Source: Diplonema japonicum (lineage: Eukaryota > Euglenozoa > Diplonemea > Diplonemida > Diplonemidae). Taken from it: a stretch of 64,000 nt of DNA. Shown here piece by piece: positions 30,973-40,315 of this stretch. The position numbers and the translations under genes are program-made. The notes under the pieces were generated by a model. The model saw nothing but the letters and a program-made list of their open reading frames with translations, searched no databases and was not told the origin of the DNA. The first letter of the stretch is position 1. Each line of letters begins with the position of its first letter. The stretch lies in NCBI GenBank assembly GCA_964019335.1, contig OZ025701.1, positions 358,238 to 422,237 of the forward strand, given 5' to 3'.

Positions 30973-31314
30973 CTACCTCGAATATTTGTTCACGCTCAAC
31001 TCATGCAAGTAGTCCCACCCATATATCCCAGTTTTGTGTCCATCAGAGAACTCCACTGTAACCGCGTAGTTCCCAACCTGCCACATGTTTTCTATCGTGA
31101 CTCCTTTCTTCCCGAAGACTAGTTTCTTTTGGCTTTCGTGGTGCCCCACTGCGTCAGCCGATGTGGTATGCACCCTCAGGTACTCTGCCAGTAGAATGTG
31201 CTTCACTTCATCACCGCTGAACCCTACTTCCAGCTGCTTTCTCCCCTTCTTCACTCGCAGCGAGTTCACAACATGACCCACGCCCGACAGCCTGCATGCC
31301 GTCGCCCTCAACAT
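30973..31314 (-). CDS. DUF971 / GBBH-like N-terminal domain protein
   Basis: 113 aa from the ATG at 31314 (MLRATACRLSGVG). An upstream in-frame extension is low complexity and is excluded. The core matches the DUF971 fold: KKGRKQLEVGFSGDEVKHILLAEYLRV early, then VGNYAVTVEFSDGHKTGIYGWDYLHEL at the end. This domain occurs in gamma-butyrobetaine hydroxylase N-termini and in stand-alone proteins linked to Fe-S or redox metabolism. The short basic N-terminus could target it to mitochondria. The family is confident; the role is not established. Confidence 0.87.
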   Translation of the reverse strand: MLRATACRLSGVGHVVNSLRVKKGRKQLEVGFSGDEVKHILLAEYLRVHTTSADAVGHHESQKKLVFGKKGVTIENMWQVGNYAVTVEFSDGHKTGIYGWDYLHELSVNKYSR

Positions 31315-31438
31315 TGGGAGTTTTTTTTTTTGTGTTCCCCCCCCCCCCCCCCCCCCCCTCTGAATACATATTAAATTACGCCGTAAAAGAAAATAAAAAT
31401 AAAAAAGAAGAAAAAAAACTTTCGAAAAATAACAATTG

Positions 31439-32371
31439 TCAGCGCCCGCGTCCAGCTCGTTTGCTGGGGTCCTTTTTTTCGATGTTCCTGACCTGCCCCT
31501 TGTTGACCACGGAGTCCTGGTAGAAGGGGCCTGTGTCAATGGGGTTTACGGTGGACTTCACATGTCGCATCTCCACCGTCATGGGGTACTCTCTGAAGCC
31601 GACGACAGGGACAACACCGGTCGGTGGTAATGAGGTGAAGGTTGCGGAGATGGTTCTTGTGGTGATGCGGAGGGTGAGCTCATCCATGTCACATGTTAGG
31701 GTGAAAATGTCACCACTTTTACGGAGGGGGGGCAACCGTGCACGGAGCTTTTCGTTGTGCCAGAGAGAGCCCATGTCTGTGACGACCCATGCCTTGGGCG
31801 CCTCGCTGCCCCATGCGAGGTTTTCGTGTAAGTTTATCGACGGGATGGCCACCCCTACCCTTGCAGCACGAGTGTTCCCTGTCAGTCTCAGTTCCCATGT
31901 ATGTGACCCTCTTGTGAGCATTGCCCCTGCCATCGCGCTGCACCATGGCTTTGTTTGAACATTCCGGGTCACATCGAAACCTTCGCTGTCTAGTGTGCAC
32001 TCCGAGTCCACCACACGCCAGGTCCATGGCCCGCCGCTTCCTTTCCAACTGTTCAGCAGCCGCACTTCGTTTTCCTTCCGTCCGTCCCAAGCACCCGTTG
32101 CAAGCGCTTTCATTTCCCTCCCCTTCGTGGTGTCTTGATGTGTTTCCGCTTGCCACTTGTGTGTAATCGGCATCTGCCGCTGATCCCAAGCCGTCTCCCC
32201 GTGTTCCCGTCCGTCCAACGAGTCCCACATGTCAGGCACCCCTGTCACAAACGGGTTCTGCTGTTTCGGTTTCTGCACAGGGGGTTTTCTTTCAAGATGT
32301 TGCTGTGCCGTGTTTGGTTGTCTCCTGTGGTGGTGTCCCGCAACGAGACGCCGCATATTCCGCCGGAGCAT
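31439..32371 (-). CDS. SPRY/B30.2-like domain protein
   Basis: 310 aa from the ATG at 32371 (MLRRNMRRLVAG), which lies just after a TCACAG acceptor-like sequence. The N-terminal 100 residues are basic, His/Gln rich and disordered. Residues about 115-290 show the SPRY strand pattern: GSHTWELRLTGNTRAARVGVAIP, then KAWVVTDMGSLWHNEKLR, GDIFTLTCDMDELTLRI and VVPVVGFREYPMTVEM. SPRY domains are protein-binding modules. The C-terminus is basic. No other domain is visible, so its partner is unknown. Confidence 0.75.
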   Translation of the reverse strand: MLRRNMRRLVAGHHHRRQPNTAQQHLERKPPVQKPKQQNPFVTGVPDMWDSLDGREHGETAWDQRQMPITHKWQAETHQDTTKGREMKALATGAWDGRKENEVRLLNSWKGSGGPWTWRVVDSECTLDSEGFDVTRNVQTKPWCSAMAGAMLTRGSHTWELRLTGNTRAARVGVAIPSINLHENLAWGSEAPKAWVVTDMGSLWHNEKLRARLPPLRKSGDIFTLTCDMDELTLRITTRTISATFTSLPPTGVVPVVGFREYPMTVEMRHVKSTVNPIDTGPFYQDSVVNKGQVRNIEKKDPSKRAGRGR

Positions 32372-32492
32372 TCTTCCCCGCCTCTCTGTGATGTCTAAAT
32401 GGTAGCAACAAGGAGGTCGCAAGTGGACGTTGCCCTCGTACAGAAGTACACTATAAGGGGTGGATGTGAGGGTTTTGTGTTACTTGTAAAAG

Positions 32493-33023
32493 TCAGCACC
32501 ACCAGTACATCTTCCCTTCCTTGTCAACCGAAGAAACAGCACGTGTGCACCCTATACATGCTCCGACAGCTCCACCTGCCAGGCTCTCTGCAACGAGCTC
32601 TCTGTGCACGTTGCTGTGTAGGATGACAGCAGTGCCCACAGATGCTGTGGCACCCATGCAGCAACCAACTGCACAACCGACGAGGGCGCCTTCTTTTTCT
32701 GGTATTTTGTCATGCCCTTGGCAGCGGTTACACGGAATACAGCCTCTTTTTACAATGGCAGTAGCAAGGAACCCCAGCAGCAAGCCTGACATGGCACCCA
32801 CCACAGCGCCAGTTACCAATGCTCCGCTTGCCGTGGGTCCCGTCAGCACTACTCCACCCACTGTCAGATGGGTGTGTGAAGAGACTGCTGCTACCACCGA
32901 TGTCGCAGCCACTGCTTTTGCCGCACCTGCATGAGCACCTGCAACTTTTGCTTTTCCTGCAACAGCTGCAGGTGCCTTCGCGGCTTCCGCTGCAGGTGCT
33001 GCACCTGCTTTTGCTGCAGTCAT
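32493..33023 (-). CDS. Glycine-zipper membrane protein with Cys motifs
   Basis: 176 aa from the ATG at 33023 (MTAAKAGAAPAAEAAKAP). The first 50 residues are Ala/Lys rich. Glycine-zipper hydrophobic segments follow (GGVVLTGPTASGALVTGAVVGAMSGLLLGFL at about 58-88, then a second at about 115-140 and a third near 155). Between them sits a CIPCNRCQGHD motif that could bind metal, and GCAVGCCMG lies in the second span. Glycine zippers often mediate helix packing or pore formation in membranes. No family is recognised. The upstream leader contains GT/AG-like words, so an extra 5' exon is possible. Confidence 0.6.
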   Translation of the reverse strand: MTAAKAGAAPAAEAAKAPAAVAGKAKVAGAHAGAAKAVAATSVVAAVSSHTHLTVGGVVLTGPTASGALVTGAVVGAMSGLLLGFLATAIVKRGCIPCNRCQGHDKIPEKEGALVGCAVGCCMGATASVGTAVILHSNVHRELVAESLAGGAVGACIGCTRAVSSVDKEGKMYWWC

Positions 33024-33092
33024 ACCTATGGGCCTATAAAACGTAACTACTGAATAGCGCAAATTAATAAAGCATCTTAAGTGTAAATGACA

Positions 33093-36000
33093 TCATTTCC
33101 CAGCAGCACTGGTGGGTCTTGACGAGATAATCACCGAAGCCCCACTGCTGTTTTCAGCGTCTGCAGACAGCGGTCGGTAGACCAGCACGTCCTTGTCGCA
33201 GTCGCTAGGCTTGTTGTATGTACCCGACAGCTCAAGTTTGAGGGCCAGTGACTTAAGGAGCGGAGATATTTCACCCGCGGAACCATGCGCCAGACGGTTT
33301 ATTAGGGTATCCCCCGTGGGTGGCCGTTGCGGTGGGCGCCGTGTCAACCACACAGTGTGGCGGTTTGCCATGTGGAGCACAGGGTCAAGGTCACTGCGCA
33401 CCCTATGTTTGTTAAACACGGTGGCCGGAAGAAGCCCAGAAGCATGCGTATTGCAAAGGGGGTTCAGCCTAGAGAGGGGCGGGCTCCTGTATTGCACAGG
33501 GGCTTTTTTCCATTTCTTCGGGGCAGGGGTGGTCAGCGCTTGCATCTTCTGTACTTCCAGTAGATCATGCTTTAAAGACTGTATCAGGAGTGGAGTCTCA
33601 GAAGCGGGTTGGTCCTGTGCCACGACCAACGCCCCTTCCTCTTTTTCTTCTTCTTTTTCCTCTTCGTCTTCTTCTTCTTTTTCTTGTTTTTCTTTCTCTT
33701 CCTCTTCTTCTTCCACTCTGTTAGCATCCTCGACACTGTAGTTTTCGCTACTGTCATCTTCTGTCTCTGCACCTATTTCTAGTCTCGGCAAAGAGTATTC
33801 TCGTGCGGCTCTCAAGCAGAACGACGCTCCTGCCACGACGCTCTGCCTGCGTGCTCTTGGGAGTGACAGCGTGGGGACGGGGACTGGTTCAATTTTCGAA
33901 ACTCGTGTGAGTTCCCGCACTGCCTCGTCTGTAGGGCAGTTCTCGCACGGGATGGAACCATTCCAGTTCCAAATGCTGCCATCAGCAGTAGCAGGTCTGG
34001 TGCCAAACTTCCAGCTTGGCATACGCTGCATCGCAGGTGCCTCCAAAGAAGCAACAGCAGAAGGGGTTGGCGGTATCTGAGGGGGAGGAGCAGAGCTAAC
34101 CCGAATATCTTTGGTGTCTTTAGTGTCTTTGGCGTCTTTGGTAGCATCACCGTTGGACAAGAGAAGGTTTGTAGCCTCAAGCAACGCTGCTGTGTTGTCG
34201 TCTCTCGTCAGCAGTCTCGAGACAGGAGTGTCTACCACCATCTCACGGAAGCTTTTCTTACACGTCATGGGCATGACAGGTGCATGGACAGGAGTGGCTA
34301 CGACCTCTTTGACTATTACTACTTCCTCGGGTTCGTCGTCCGACTCGTCGGCTCCTAGCCACTTACACTCGCTCAGCGTGCAGACCTCGAAAGGTACAAA
34401 GTTCTTCACATTCTTCGTTACCCAGGTATCGATGCCCGGCAACATGTTTTTCCACTTCTGCTCAGTAGATGGAAGGGACCGCAACGCTGCGGGGATCGCG
34501 GGCACATCATACACTGCGAGCTTTGGTTTCCTGAAAAACGCGACCGTGAACTTCCCAGACAGCACACCCTTCAAAGTGCCGTGCACGGCTTCCATGCGCC
34601 GTCTGACCTCAATGATGGCCGGCGGGACTTCGAAAATACCTTTCCTTTGCTTGACCACTTCCTTGGGGGGCTTTTCCACACGTTTCCTGAAAGGTGTGGA
34701 TTCCCGGTGGTATTGACTGTATTTTGTGGTGGTGATGAAGCGATTCTTAAGCTTTTTCCCTTTGTTTGGTGTAGGAGGAGGGGTGAAAGTGGCGTGGCGT
34801 CCGGGGGGTGGCTTTTGGTACTCATCAAGCATGAACGGAGGTTGCTGACGTCCGTCGCCTGACGGTCTCCAAGCCTCGTCACGAGGGAAAAGAGAAGCGT
34901 AGTACTCTGCAGTCACTACCGCAAGGTTCCCTTTGCAGACCACTTGATCTTCCGCGTCAGCTTCTGACGACGAACCAATAGATGTCTGCTCTTCCGTCCG
35001 CTCTGAGGCGTCGGAGGAGGCACATGAAACGTGCGAGACACTCCGTCGCCGGCCACGCAACTTGTCGCTGTCCTGTGCTTGCAGGAACAGCCCGTGAGCA
35101 GCAATGTAATCAACAGGTATGCTCCCCACATCGTCTTCTTTGAACTGCCGTCCCTGCTCCAGTTTTCCCACCTTCTCACCAGCAATGTCCCACAAGTACA
35201 CGTTGCAGTCGCCGCCACATGTTATGAACCCTGATATCTCTTTCACAAAGGCCAGATCGCTCACGGGTGTCATCCGCTGATGTGCAGAAATGCAGTTCAT
35301 TACTGTGGCTTGCGCGATGTCCGGGCTTTCAACCGATAGGTCATCTGTCTTGTATTCCGGACAAGGGAACGTCGCAGGCTCCAGCGACCAGGACGAGATG
35401 ATAGGCTTCATGTTCCAGATGGTAAAACAACCGTGGTCATCCCCTGTAAAGAGCTTTTTCCCTTGCGTCACCATGCATGTCACTACTGGGGTGGAAGCCG
35501 CTCTGTGGTATTTATGCATCTTCCCCCTCCCACATGGCTGATACGGTTTTCGATGCGGCCGCAGGGTCCACATTGTAAGGTACCCCCCGTAGTCAGATGC
35601 CACTAGCAGCGGGTACGGGTTTGCGACAACCACACACGCGATTTCGTTGACCTTCGGGTGCATGTAATGTCTGATCTGCTGCTCCGTAGCTTGGTTGGGG
35701 TCTACCTCGGCTACCTCCTCACGTTCTTCACGCGCACGTTGGTACTTCACCGATGCGAGCGCCTTGACCTTCGATATGGAGTACGTGTCATAGATGGTGA
35801 TGGTTTCTGTGGTGTCGCCAACAGCAAACATGTTGAGCTCCGGGCACTTTGCGAAACACAGCTGCGGGTCTTGAACTTTAATGGATATCATAGGAGGCTT
35901 TTCCGCGTTCTCTGCCCCATCGACCCCCCTGTAGCCGAGCAGGTGGAGCCCCGCGATGACAATGACAAGGTCGGGGGGAACCTCAAATATGCCAGTGACC

Positions 36001-37841
36001 TCCGCCGGCGCTTTCTGGAAGGTAGTTGCAATTCCGCCAGTAGCGAGTGCGTGTACTGTAACCTGCCCGTCGTGGCATCCTAACATGAATCGTCTGCTGT
36101 TCCCGTCTATGGCAACAGCTGTTATATGGGATCTTGTGATATCTGAATAGGTTTCCCGCACAGAGCCCGTCAGTGCATCCCACACCCTTACACTGCATCC
36201 CGAAGTGGTGAGGAAGCACCCTGCCGGAGCGTTGTAGAGGACGCATGATACCGATTCGTCGTGTGCCACATAAGCGTTCTTATGCTTGAAGAGTACTTGT
36301 CTGTGTACCATCGTGATGCGCTCTGTGTCTGTGCGGCATGCAGACAGCAGCCATCCCCTACTAGGGTCCACTGCCACGTCATAGACATTCAGTTGCTGTT
36401 TCGCCTTTTGTTCTACATTGTCAGCCAGTGTACTGTCCTGCACCCCCAGCCGTGCTGCTACATCCCCCACCGATGGGTCTAGCCAGAAAGTTTGCAGGAC
36501 CATCACTTTTCGTATGTCCCACACCTTCAGCATCCCCAAGGAGTCAGCAGATAAGAGATGCCATGGTTGCAGGCACATGTTTCCACCTGTCTCGTTCTGT
36601 TGTACACAATGCACGCCGATGATGCTCCCCTTGTGCGGTGCGTCGATGTCGCGAAGCTTGCTAATGAACTGACCTGCCAACGGTGTCCACAGTGTGGGCT
36701 CTGGGTCATAGCAGCCGCTGGTCGCAAGCAAGGCGTACTCGGGGCTGTACGAGAGAGAGCGTATGAAATCCCGTTCGTTCTCCCTTACCAGCTCGCGCTC
36801 TATGGTTCCCGTCGACACGTCGTTGATGTAGCACTTCGAGTCCAGACCGCAACTGACCACTTTCTTGGCCCCTATTGTGGGCAAGGGCAGCAGGTCGACT
36901 ACAGGGTGCGGCAAGTGGGGTCTTGCACGAAATATAGTTTCAGGCATTTCGTTCGGAGTGTCATCTGGCTGCAAGCCGAACAGCTCACCCCTGTTGTTCC
37001 CGGTAAACAGGAGCCCTGTCTCGGAATCCAGACAAATACGCAACTGCATGCCTTCTACGTACACATGCTTTGTGAGGCGGATGGGGTCAGAGCGCGTCTT
37101 GTCCTTTGGGTCCCTGATGGTGTACCACTTGAGGAGCCCGTCGGCAGAAGAGACCACCAGTTGGTTGAAAGAAGGCAGCCATTCGGCGTCTTCAAAGCTG
37201 CATTCGCTTTTGATGGTACCGTAAGGCTTGATGCTGTGGGAGCCGTGGTTGGGGAGGTAAACGGACAGCACGCTGTGATCGCTCATGGCTGTCGTGTGGC
37301 AGGAGTCGATGGTGAAAGTCTTGTCGCAGGAGGGGAAATAGAATATTTTACGTTTTTTGCAGCGCTCGGCAGGGCAAGCATAGCGGCTCAGCTCTGTCCA
37401 CGGCTGGTGCGAGTTCATCGACTCCTTACGCGCTTCATATGAATGGACGATGTAGTGCGTTAACTCGCTCCAGTCCAGCGAGCCGCTTCCGTTCACATCG
37501 ATCAGGAAGAACAGCTCCTCGATGCAGGCACGGAGCTCGTCCTCGGGGAACGCTACACGCTCGTCCTTCAGAATAGCTGTCGTGAGGATGCTCACGAAAT
37601 CCTCCAGAGGGACTGGTCGGGTCAATGTTCTGCACAACATGCTGATCTCGCTGTCGGGGATCAGGCCTATGATTTTTGCGGTGGTCAGCTTCGCGCTCTC
37701 CTTCTTGATCTCCTCCACCTTCCTCCCAAGCATCTGTCTTCTTGAGGCCAGCCACTGCTCATCGCCATAGTCCTCGTTCACACCTACCACCGTGTCGTCG
37801 TCTCGCCTCTCGAGCAACATTACATCCCATAGCTCCTTCAT
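33093..37841 (-). CDS. Giant EF-hand and WD40-repeat protein (ciliary type)
   Basis: 1582 aa from the ATG at 37841 (MKELWDVMLLERR). A longer in-frame extension upstream is hydrophobic low complexity from the spacer and is rejected; a CACCACAG acceptor-like word lies just before the ATG. An EF-hand loop (DVNGSGSLDWSE) sits at about 114-125. A long series of WD40 blades follows to about residue 1000, probably two propellers (SSADGLLKWYTI, CGLDSKCYINDVSTG, LSADSLGMLKVWDIR, TSGCSVRVWDALTG, TCGGDCNVYLWDIAG). The C-terminal 500 residues are disordered with a Glu/Lys block near 1380-1410. The EF-hand plus WD40 order recalls the WDR49/WDR64/EFCAB8 group found in motile cilia. No introns are needed. 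Confidence 0.85.
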   Translation of the reverse strand: MKELWDVMLLERRDDDTVVGVNEDYGDEQWLASRRQMLGRKVEEIKKESAKLTTAKIIGLIPDSEISMLCRTLTRPVPLEDFVSILTTAILKDERVAFPEDELRACIEELFFLIDVNGSGSLDWSELTHYIVHSYEARKESMNSHQPWTELSRYACPAERCKKRKIFYFPSCDKTFTIDSCHTTAMSDHSVLSVYLPNHGSHSIKPYGTIKSECSFEDAEWLPSFNQLVVSSADGLLKWYTIRDPKDKTRSDPIRLTKHVYVEGMQLRICLDSETGLLFTGNNRGELFGLQPDDTPNEMPETIFRARPHLPHPVVDLLPLPTIGAKKVVSCGLDSKCYINDVSTGTIERELVRENERDFIRSLSYSPEYALLATSGCYDPEPTLWTPLAGQFISKLRDIDAPHKGSIIGVHCVQQNETGGNMCLQPWHLLSADSLGMLKVWDIRKVMVLQTFWLDPSVGDVAARLGVQDSTLADNVEQKAKQQLNVYDVAVDPSRGWLLSACRTDTERITMVHRQVLFKHKNAYVAHDESVSCVLYNAPAGCFLTTSGCSVRVWDALTGSVRETYSDITRSHITAVAIDGNSRRFMLGCHDGQVTVHALATGGIATTFQKAPAEVTGIFEVPPDLVIVIAGLHLLGYRGVDGAENAEKPPMISIKVQDPQLCFAKCPELNMFAVGDTTETITIYDTYSISKVKALASVKYQRAREEREEVAEVDPNQATEQQIRHYMHPKVNEIACVVVANPYPLLVASDYGGYLTMWTLRPHRKPYQPCGRGKMHKYHRAASTPVVTCMVTQGKKLFTGDDHGCFTIWNMKPIISSWSLEPATFPCPEYKTDDLSVESPDIAQATVMNCISAHQRMTPVSDLAFVKEISGFITCGGDCNVYLWDIAGEKVGKLEQGRQFKEDDVGSIPVDYIAAHGLFLQAQDSDKLRGRRRSVSHVSCASSDASERTEEQTSIGSSSEADAEDQVVCKGNLAVVTAEYYASLFPRDEAWRPSGDGRQQPPFMLDEYQKPPPGRHATFTPPPTPNKGKKLKNRFITTTKYSQYHRESTPFRKRVEKPPKEVVKQRKGIFEVPPAIIEVRRRMEAVHGTLKGVLSGKFTVAFFRKPKLAVYDVPAIPAALRSLPSTEQKWKNMLPGIDTWVTKNVKNFVPFEVCTLSECKWLGADESDDEPEEVVIVKEVVATPVHAPVMPMTCKKSFREMVVDTPVSRLLTRDDNTAALLEATNLLLSNGDATKDAKDTKDTKDIRVSSAPPPQIPPTPSAVASLEAPAMQRMPSWKFGTRPATADGSIWNWNGSIPCENCPTDEAVRELTRVSKIEPVPVPTLSLPRARRQSVVAGASFCLRAAREYSLPRLEIGAETEDDSSENYSVEDANRVEEEEEEKEKQEKEEEDEEEKEEEKEEGALVVAQDQPASETPLLIQSLKHDLLEVQKMQALTTPAPKKWKKAPVQYRSPPLSRLNPLCNTHASGLLPATVFNKHRVRSDLDPVLHMANRHTVWLTRRPPQRPPTGDTLINRLAHGSAGEISPLLKSLALKLELSGTYNKPSDCDKDVLVYRPLSADAENSSGASVIISSRPTSAAGK

Positions 37842-38334
37842 GCTCCTGGGCCTGTGGTGTGGTACGGTGTTGGAACAGGTCAAATGGATGTAAAAAAAAA
37901 TGAAAACGTGTGCAAAGGGTAAAGAACAAGAAAAAAAGAGACATTTAAGGGGTACCTGCAGTACGTGGCTCCTAAGAAGCTTCAGGAGATAGAGAAAATT
38001 GCAGGGGGGGGGGGGGGGAAGAAAGAAAAAAAGAAGGAAAAAAAAAAACAGACGTTTAAAAAAAAGAGACGAATTCGTGTAAACTAAGGCCAACAGTACG
38101 ATGCTACAGCCACGGGTTGATGTTTCTATCATTCCCCTAGGCAGAGAAGGGGGAGGGAACTTCGTCTAGTTGAGTCAATTTAATAATTAAAAAAAAAAAA
38201 AAAAAAAGAAAAAAAAGAGACATTTATTTTTAAAAAAAAGAGACATTTAGAAAGAAAATGAAGAAAAAGAGGAGAGTGTATACAGCATCAAAACGACTCG
38301 ACCCCCAGGAAACGTTTGATGAAGTGGCGCACGT
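37842..38334. other. Intergenic spacer
   Basis: Contains a G-run at about 38005-38017, A-runs and a twice-repeated AAAAAAGAGACATTTA word (about 37933-38250). No gene. Confidence 0.6.
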
Positions 38335-40185
38335 TCACGGCTCGCTGAGTACCATGAACCTGTCGCGCAGCCTCCTCTTAATGGCGAAGAAGTCCGTGTC
38401 AAAAGGACGGAAAGCAGGGCGGAATGTATCGGCGAGGACTCCAGGAATGGATTCTTCCAACGGCTTAACCTCCTTCTCCAAGCGTTCGGTTGCCAGACTG
38501 GACTCTTTAAGACATTTTTCAAGGAATGTGCGAAGCTCTGTTTCGTAGAGGTCGGTTGCTGGGCTTTTCTTTGCCGTCATCGCCAGTTTTATGATTTCCT
38601 TCTCATTAGGCGTGTGCACATCACTCTTGCTATTCACAAGCATTGCGTACAAAGGCCCAAGCAAGACTTCCGTCTCCTTCGGGTACTTGCTGATGTCCTG
38701 CAAGGGCAGACCTTTGTCCACGTCGTTTATTGTGAACAGGATACCGCCTATCCCGCCCTTTGTTGCATTTGCCGCTTCCCCGTTAATGTAACTCTCTGCT
38801 ACTGCGGCATCGGTTCCGCATGACGATGGTGCACCCCAGTTCACTTCACTGCCCGGAACCAAGGCGTTGTGTGTGTCAAGAAGCCCTTCACTCCTGGCTG
38901 CCAGGCCTCTTGAGAGCTGCCCTACGTTTGCATCTGTCGTGTAACACATTGCCATTAGCAAACAAGCCGTTTTGATCCATTGTCCCAATGTCTTCCAGGA
39001 TTCGTTGTCCTCTGAGGGGGCATTCGCTGCCTTCCGCATGGGGCCGTTTACCGAGCTGTACATCGGTGCGTTCCTATCCTTGTACAGCTCCTTGTACTCA
39101 TTCCATTCGGTTTCGTCCTCGGAGTCGTACTCGGGTACCCCAGGGTACGACATCACCATGTCGATGTCAGGCCCCGCCATCGTGTACAGCGCCATGTTCA
39201 GCAGGTCGATGCGGTTCTTGTTTGGGTAGAATTTAGACTTTTCCTCAGTCAGTTTCTTGGAGGCCTCAGCAAATACAAGCAGCTTCCCCTCACCCTCTAC
39301 AGGCGCTTTGTAGTTGGCAAGCATTTCGTCAAGGATGTCTCCTTTCTTCGCTTCCCACATCTTGATCAGCCTCCTCAGTACCGCGTGCCTGTCGATCAAA
39401 ATGCCTTCTCTCAATGATTCGGAAGCCGCGTGGAATTTTTCTTTGCAGACGTGCACTGAGGTTTTCAGCACAGACTTCCCTGCACGCTTTGCGGCCATCA
39501 GGTTATTAATAGTGCTAGCCTTTCCGGTGAGGAGATTCCCCGCGACGGAACGGAGGCCCTCTGTGGTCATCCCGCCTCTATGATACGCTTTGTTGACATG
39601 TTCGCAGAGCAGGGTGAAGTCCTCCTCGCTGTCTGTTAAGTTTATCGAAAGATCGTTGCACAGAGCAGAGTACTCTTCGTGGTCGAGGGCACCATCGTCG
39701 TTCTCGTCGTAGGCGGTGAACAGTGTTGCGATGATGTCGGTGTTGTCCTCTAGGTCCCAGCAGGTGTCAGCGAAGACAGCGGCCACATACATGGTGCCGT
39801 CAACCTCCACAGCACCAACACCAATATTGGCTGCTTGAGGGCGCAGGAGGATCGCACGGTCATCCGGGTTTTCAGCTGCCCACTGGCGCACAACGGCAAT
39901 GCCAGACGAGAAGGCCCCACGGCAGCAGGTGATGGCGATGCCACTGACCTTGCCATACAGCTTTGCAGTTTGTAACAACCTCTGCGATTGAATACCCCCG
40001 CCCTGTGATATTTTCATAGCTGCCGACTGGGCCGTCTTGCTCAAGGCACCGCTTTCTACTAACGGCTGGAGGACACTGGCTTCAAAGGTATCGTCGCCAG
40101 CAAGAACGGCCAGGGCCTTCGGCGATGCCCTCATCCCATTGAGGGTGACAACAACCTCAGCAGCAAGTATTTTCGCGTCTACCAT
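38335..40185 (-). CDS. CAP / EF-hand / ADP-ribosyltransferase protein, paralogue 1
   Basis: 616 aa from the ATG at 40185 (MVDAKILAAEVVV). It has the same layout as the neighbour to the right: a CAP/SCP-like N-terminus (about 1-155, with the usual His positions mostly lost), an EF-hand with the loop DENDDGALDHEE, a helical middle, and a C-terminal ART domain with LSRGLAA (Arg), GAPSSCGTD (Ser-Ser) and YPKETEVLL (E-x-E). The C-terminal tail (FDTDFFAIKRRLRDRF) aligns with the spliced tail of paralogue 2. ART activity is predicted to be intact; the EF-hand suggests Ca2+ control. No signal peptide is seen. Several DNA blocks are almost identical to paralogue 2 although the flanking codons differ widely, which suggests gene conversion. 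Confidence 0.8.
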   Translation of the reverse strand: MVDAKILAAEVVVTLNGMRASPKALAVLAGDDTFEASVLQPLVESGALSKTAQSAAMKISQGGGIQSQRLLQTAKLYGKVSGIAITCCRGAFSSGIAVVRQWAAENPDDRAILLRPQAANIGVGAVEVDGTMYVAAVFADTCWDLEDNTDIIATLFTAYDENDDGALDHEEYSALCNDLSINLTDSEEDFTLLCEHVNKAYHRGGMTTEGLRSVAGNLLTGKASTINNLMAAKRAGKSVLKTSVHVCKEKFHAASESLREGILIDRHAVLRRLIKMWEAKKGDILDEMLANYKAPVEGEGKLLVFAEASKKLTEEKSKFYPNKNRIDLLNMALYTMAGPDIDMVMSYPGVPEYDSEDETEWNEYKELYKDRNAPMYSSVNGPMRKAANAPSEDNESWKTLGQWIKTACLLMAMCYTTDANVGQLSRGLAARSEGLLDTHNALVPGSEVNWGAPSSCGTDAAVAESYINGEAANATKGGIGGILFTINDVDKGLPLQDISKYPKETEVLLGPLYAMLVNSKSDVHTPNEKEIIKLAMTAKKSPATDLYETELRTFLEKCLKESSLATERLEKEVKPLEESIPGVLADTFRPAFRPFDTDFFAIKRRLRDRFMVLSEP

Positions 40186-40315
40186 ATTCAGTGTATTACC
40201 CCCTGTGTACAACCGATAAGGGTTTGCAAAAAAAAAAAAGAACTTTGGTAAACAACAACAAGGTACCATGGGGCATCGCCTGCCGTGTAAGTGCAGTGCC
40301 CATCGAAGCCAGATG

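Noticed and set aside
37842-38132. Hydrophobic N-terminal extension of the EF-hand/WD40 protein
   Set aside because: It translates homopolymer spacer sequence; a cleaner ATG with an EF-hand protein start lies at 37841.
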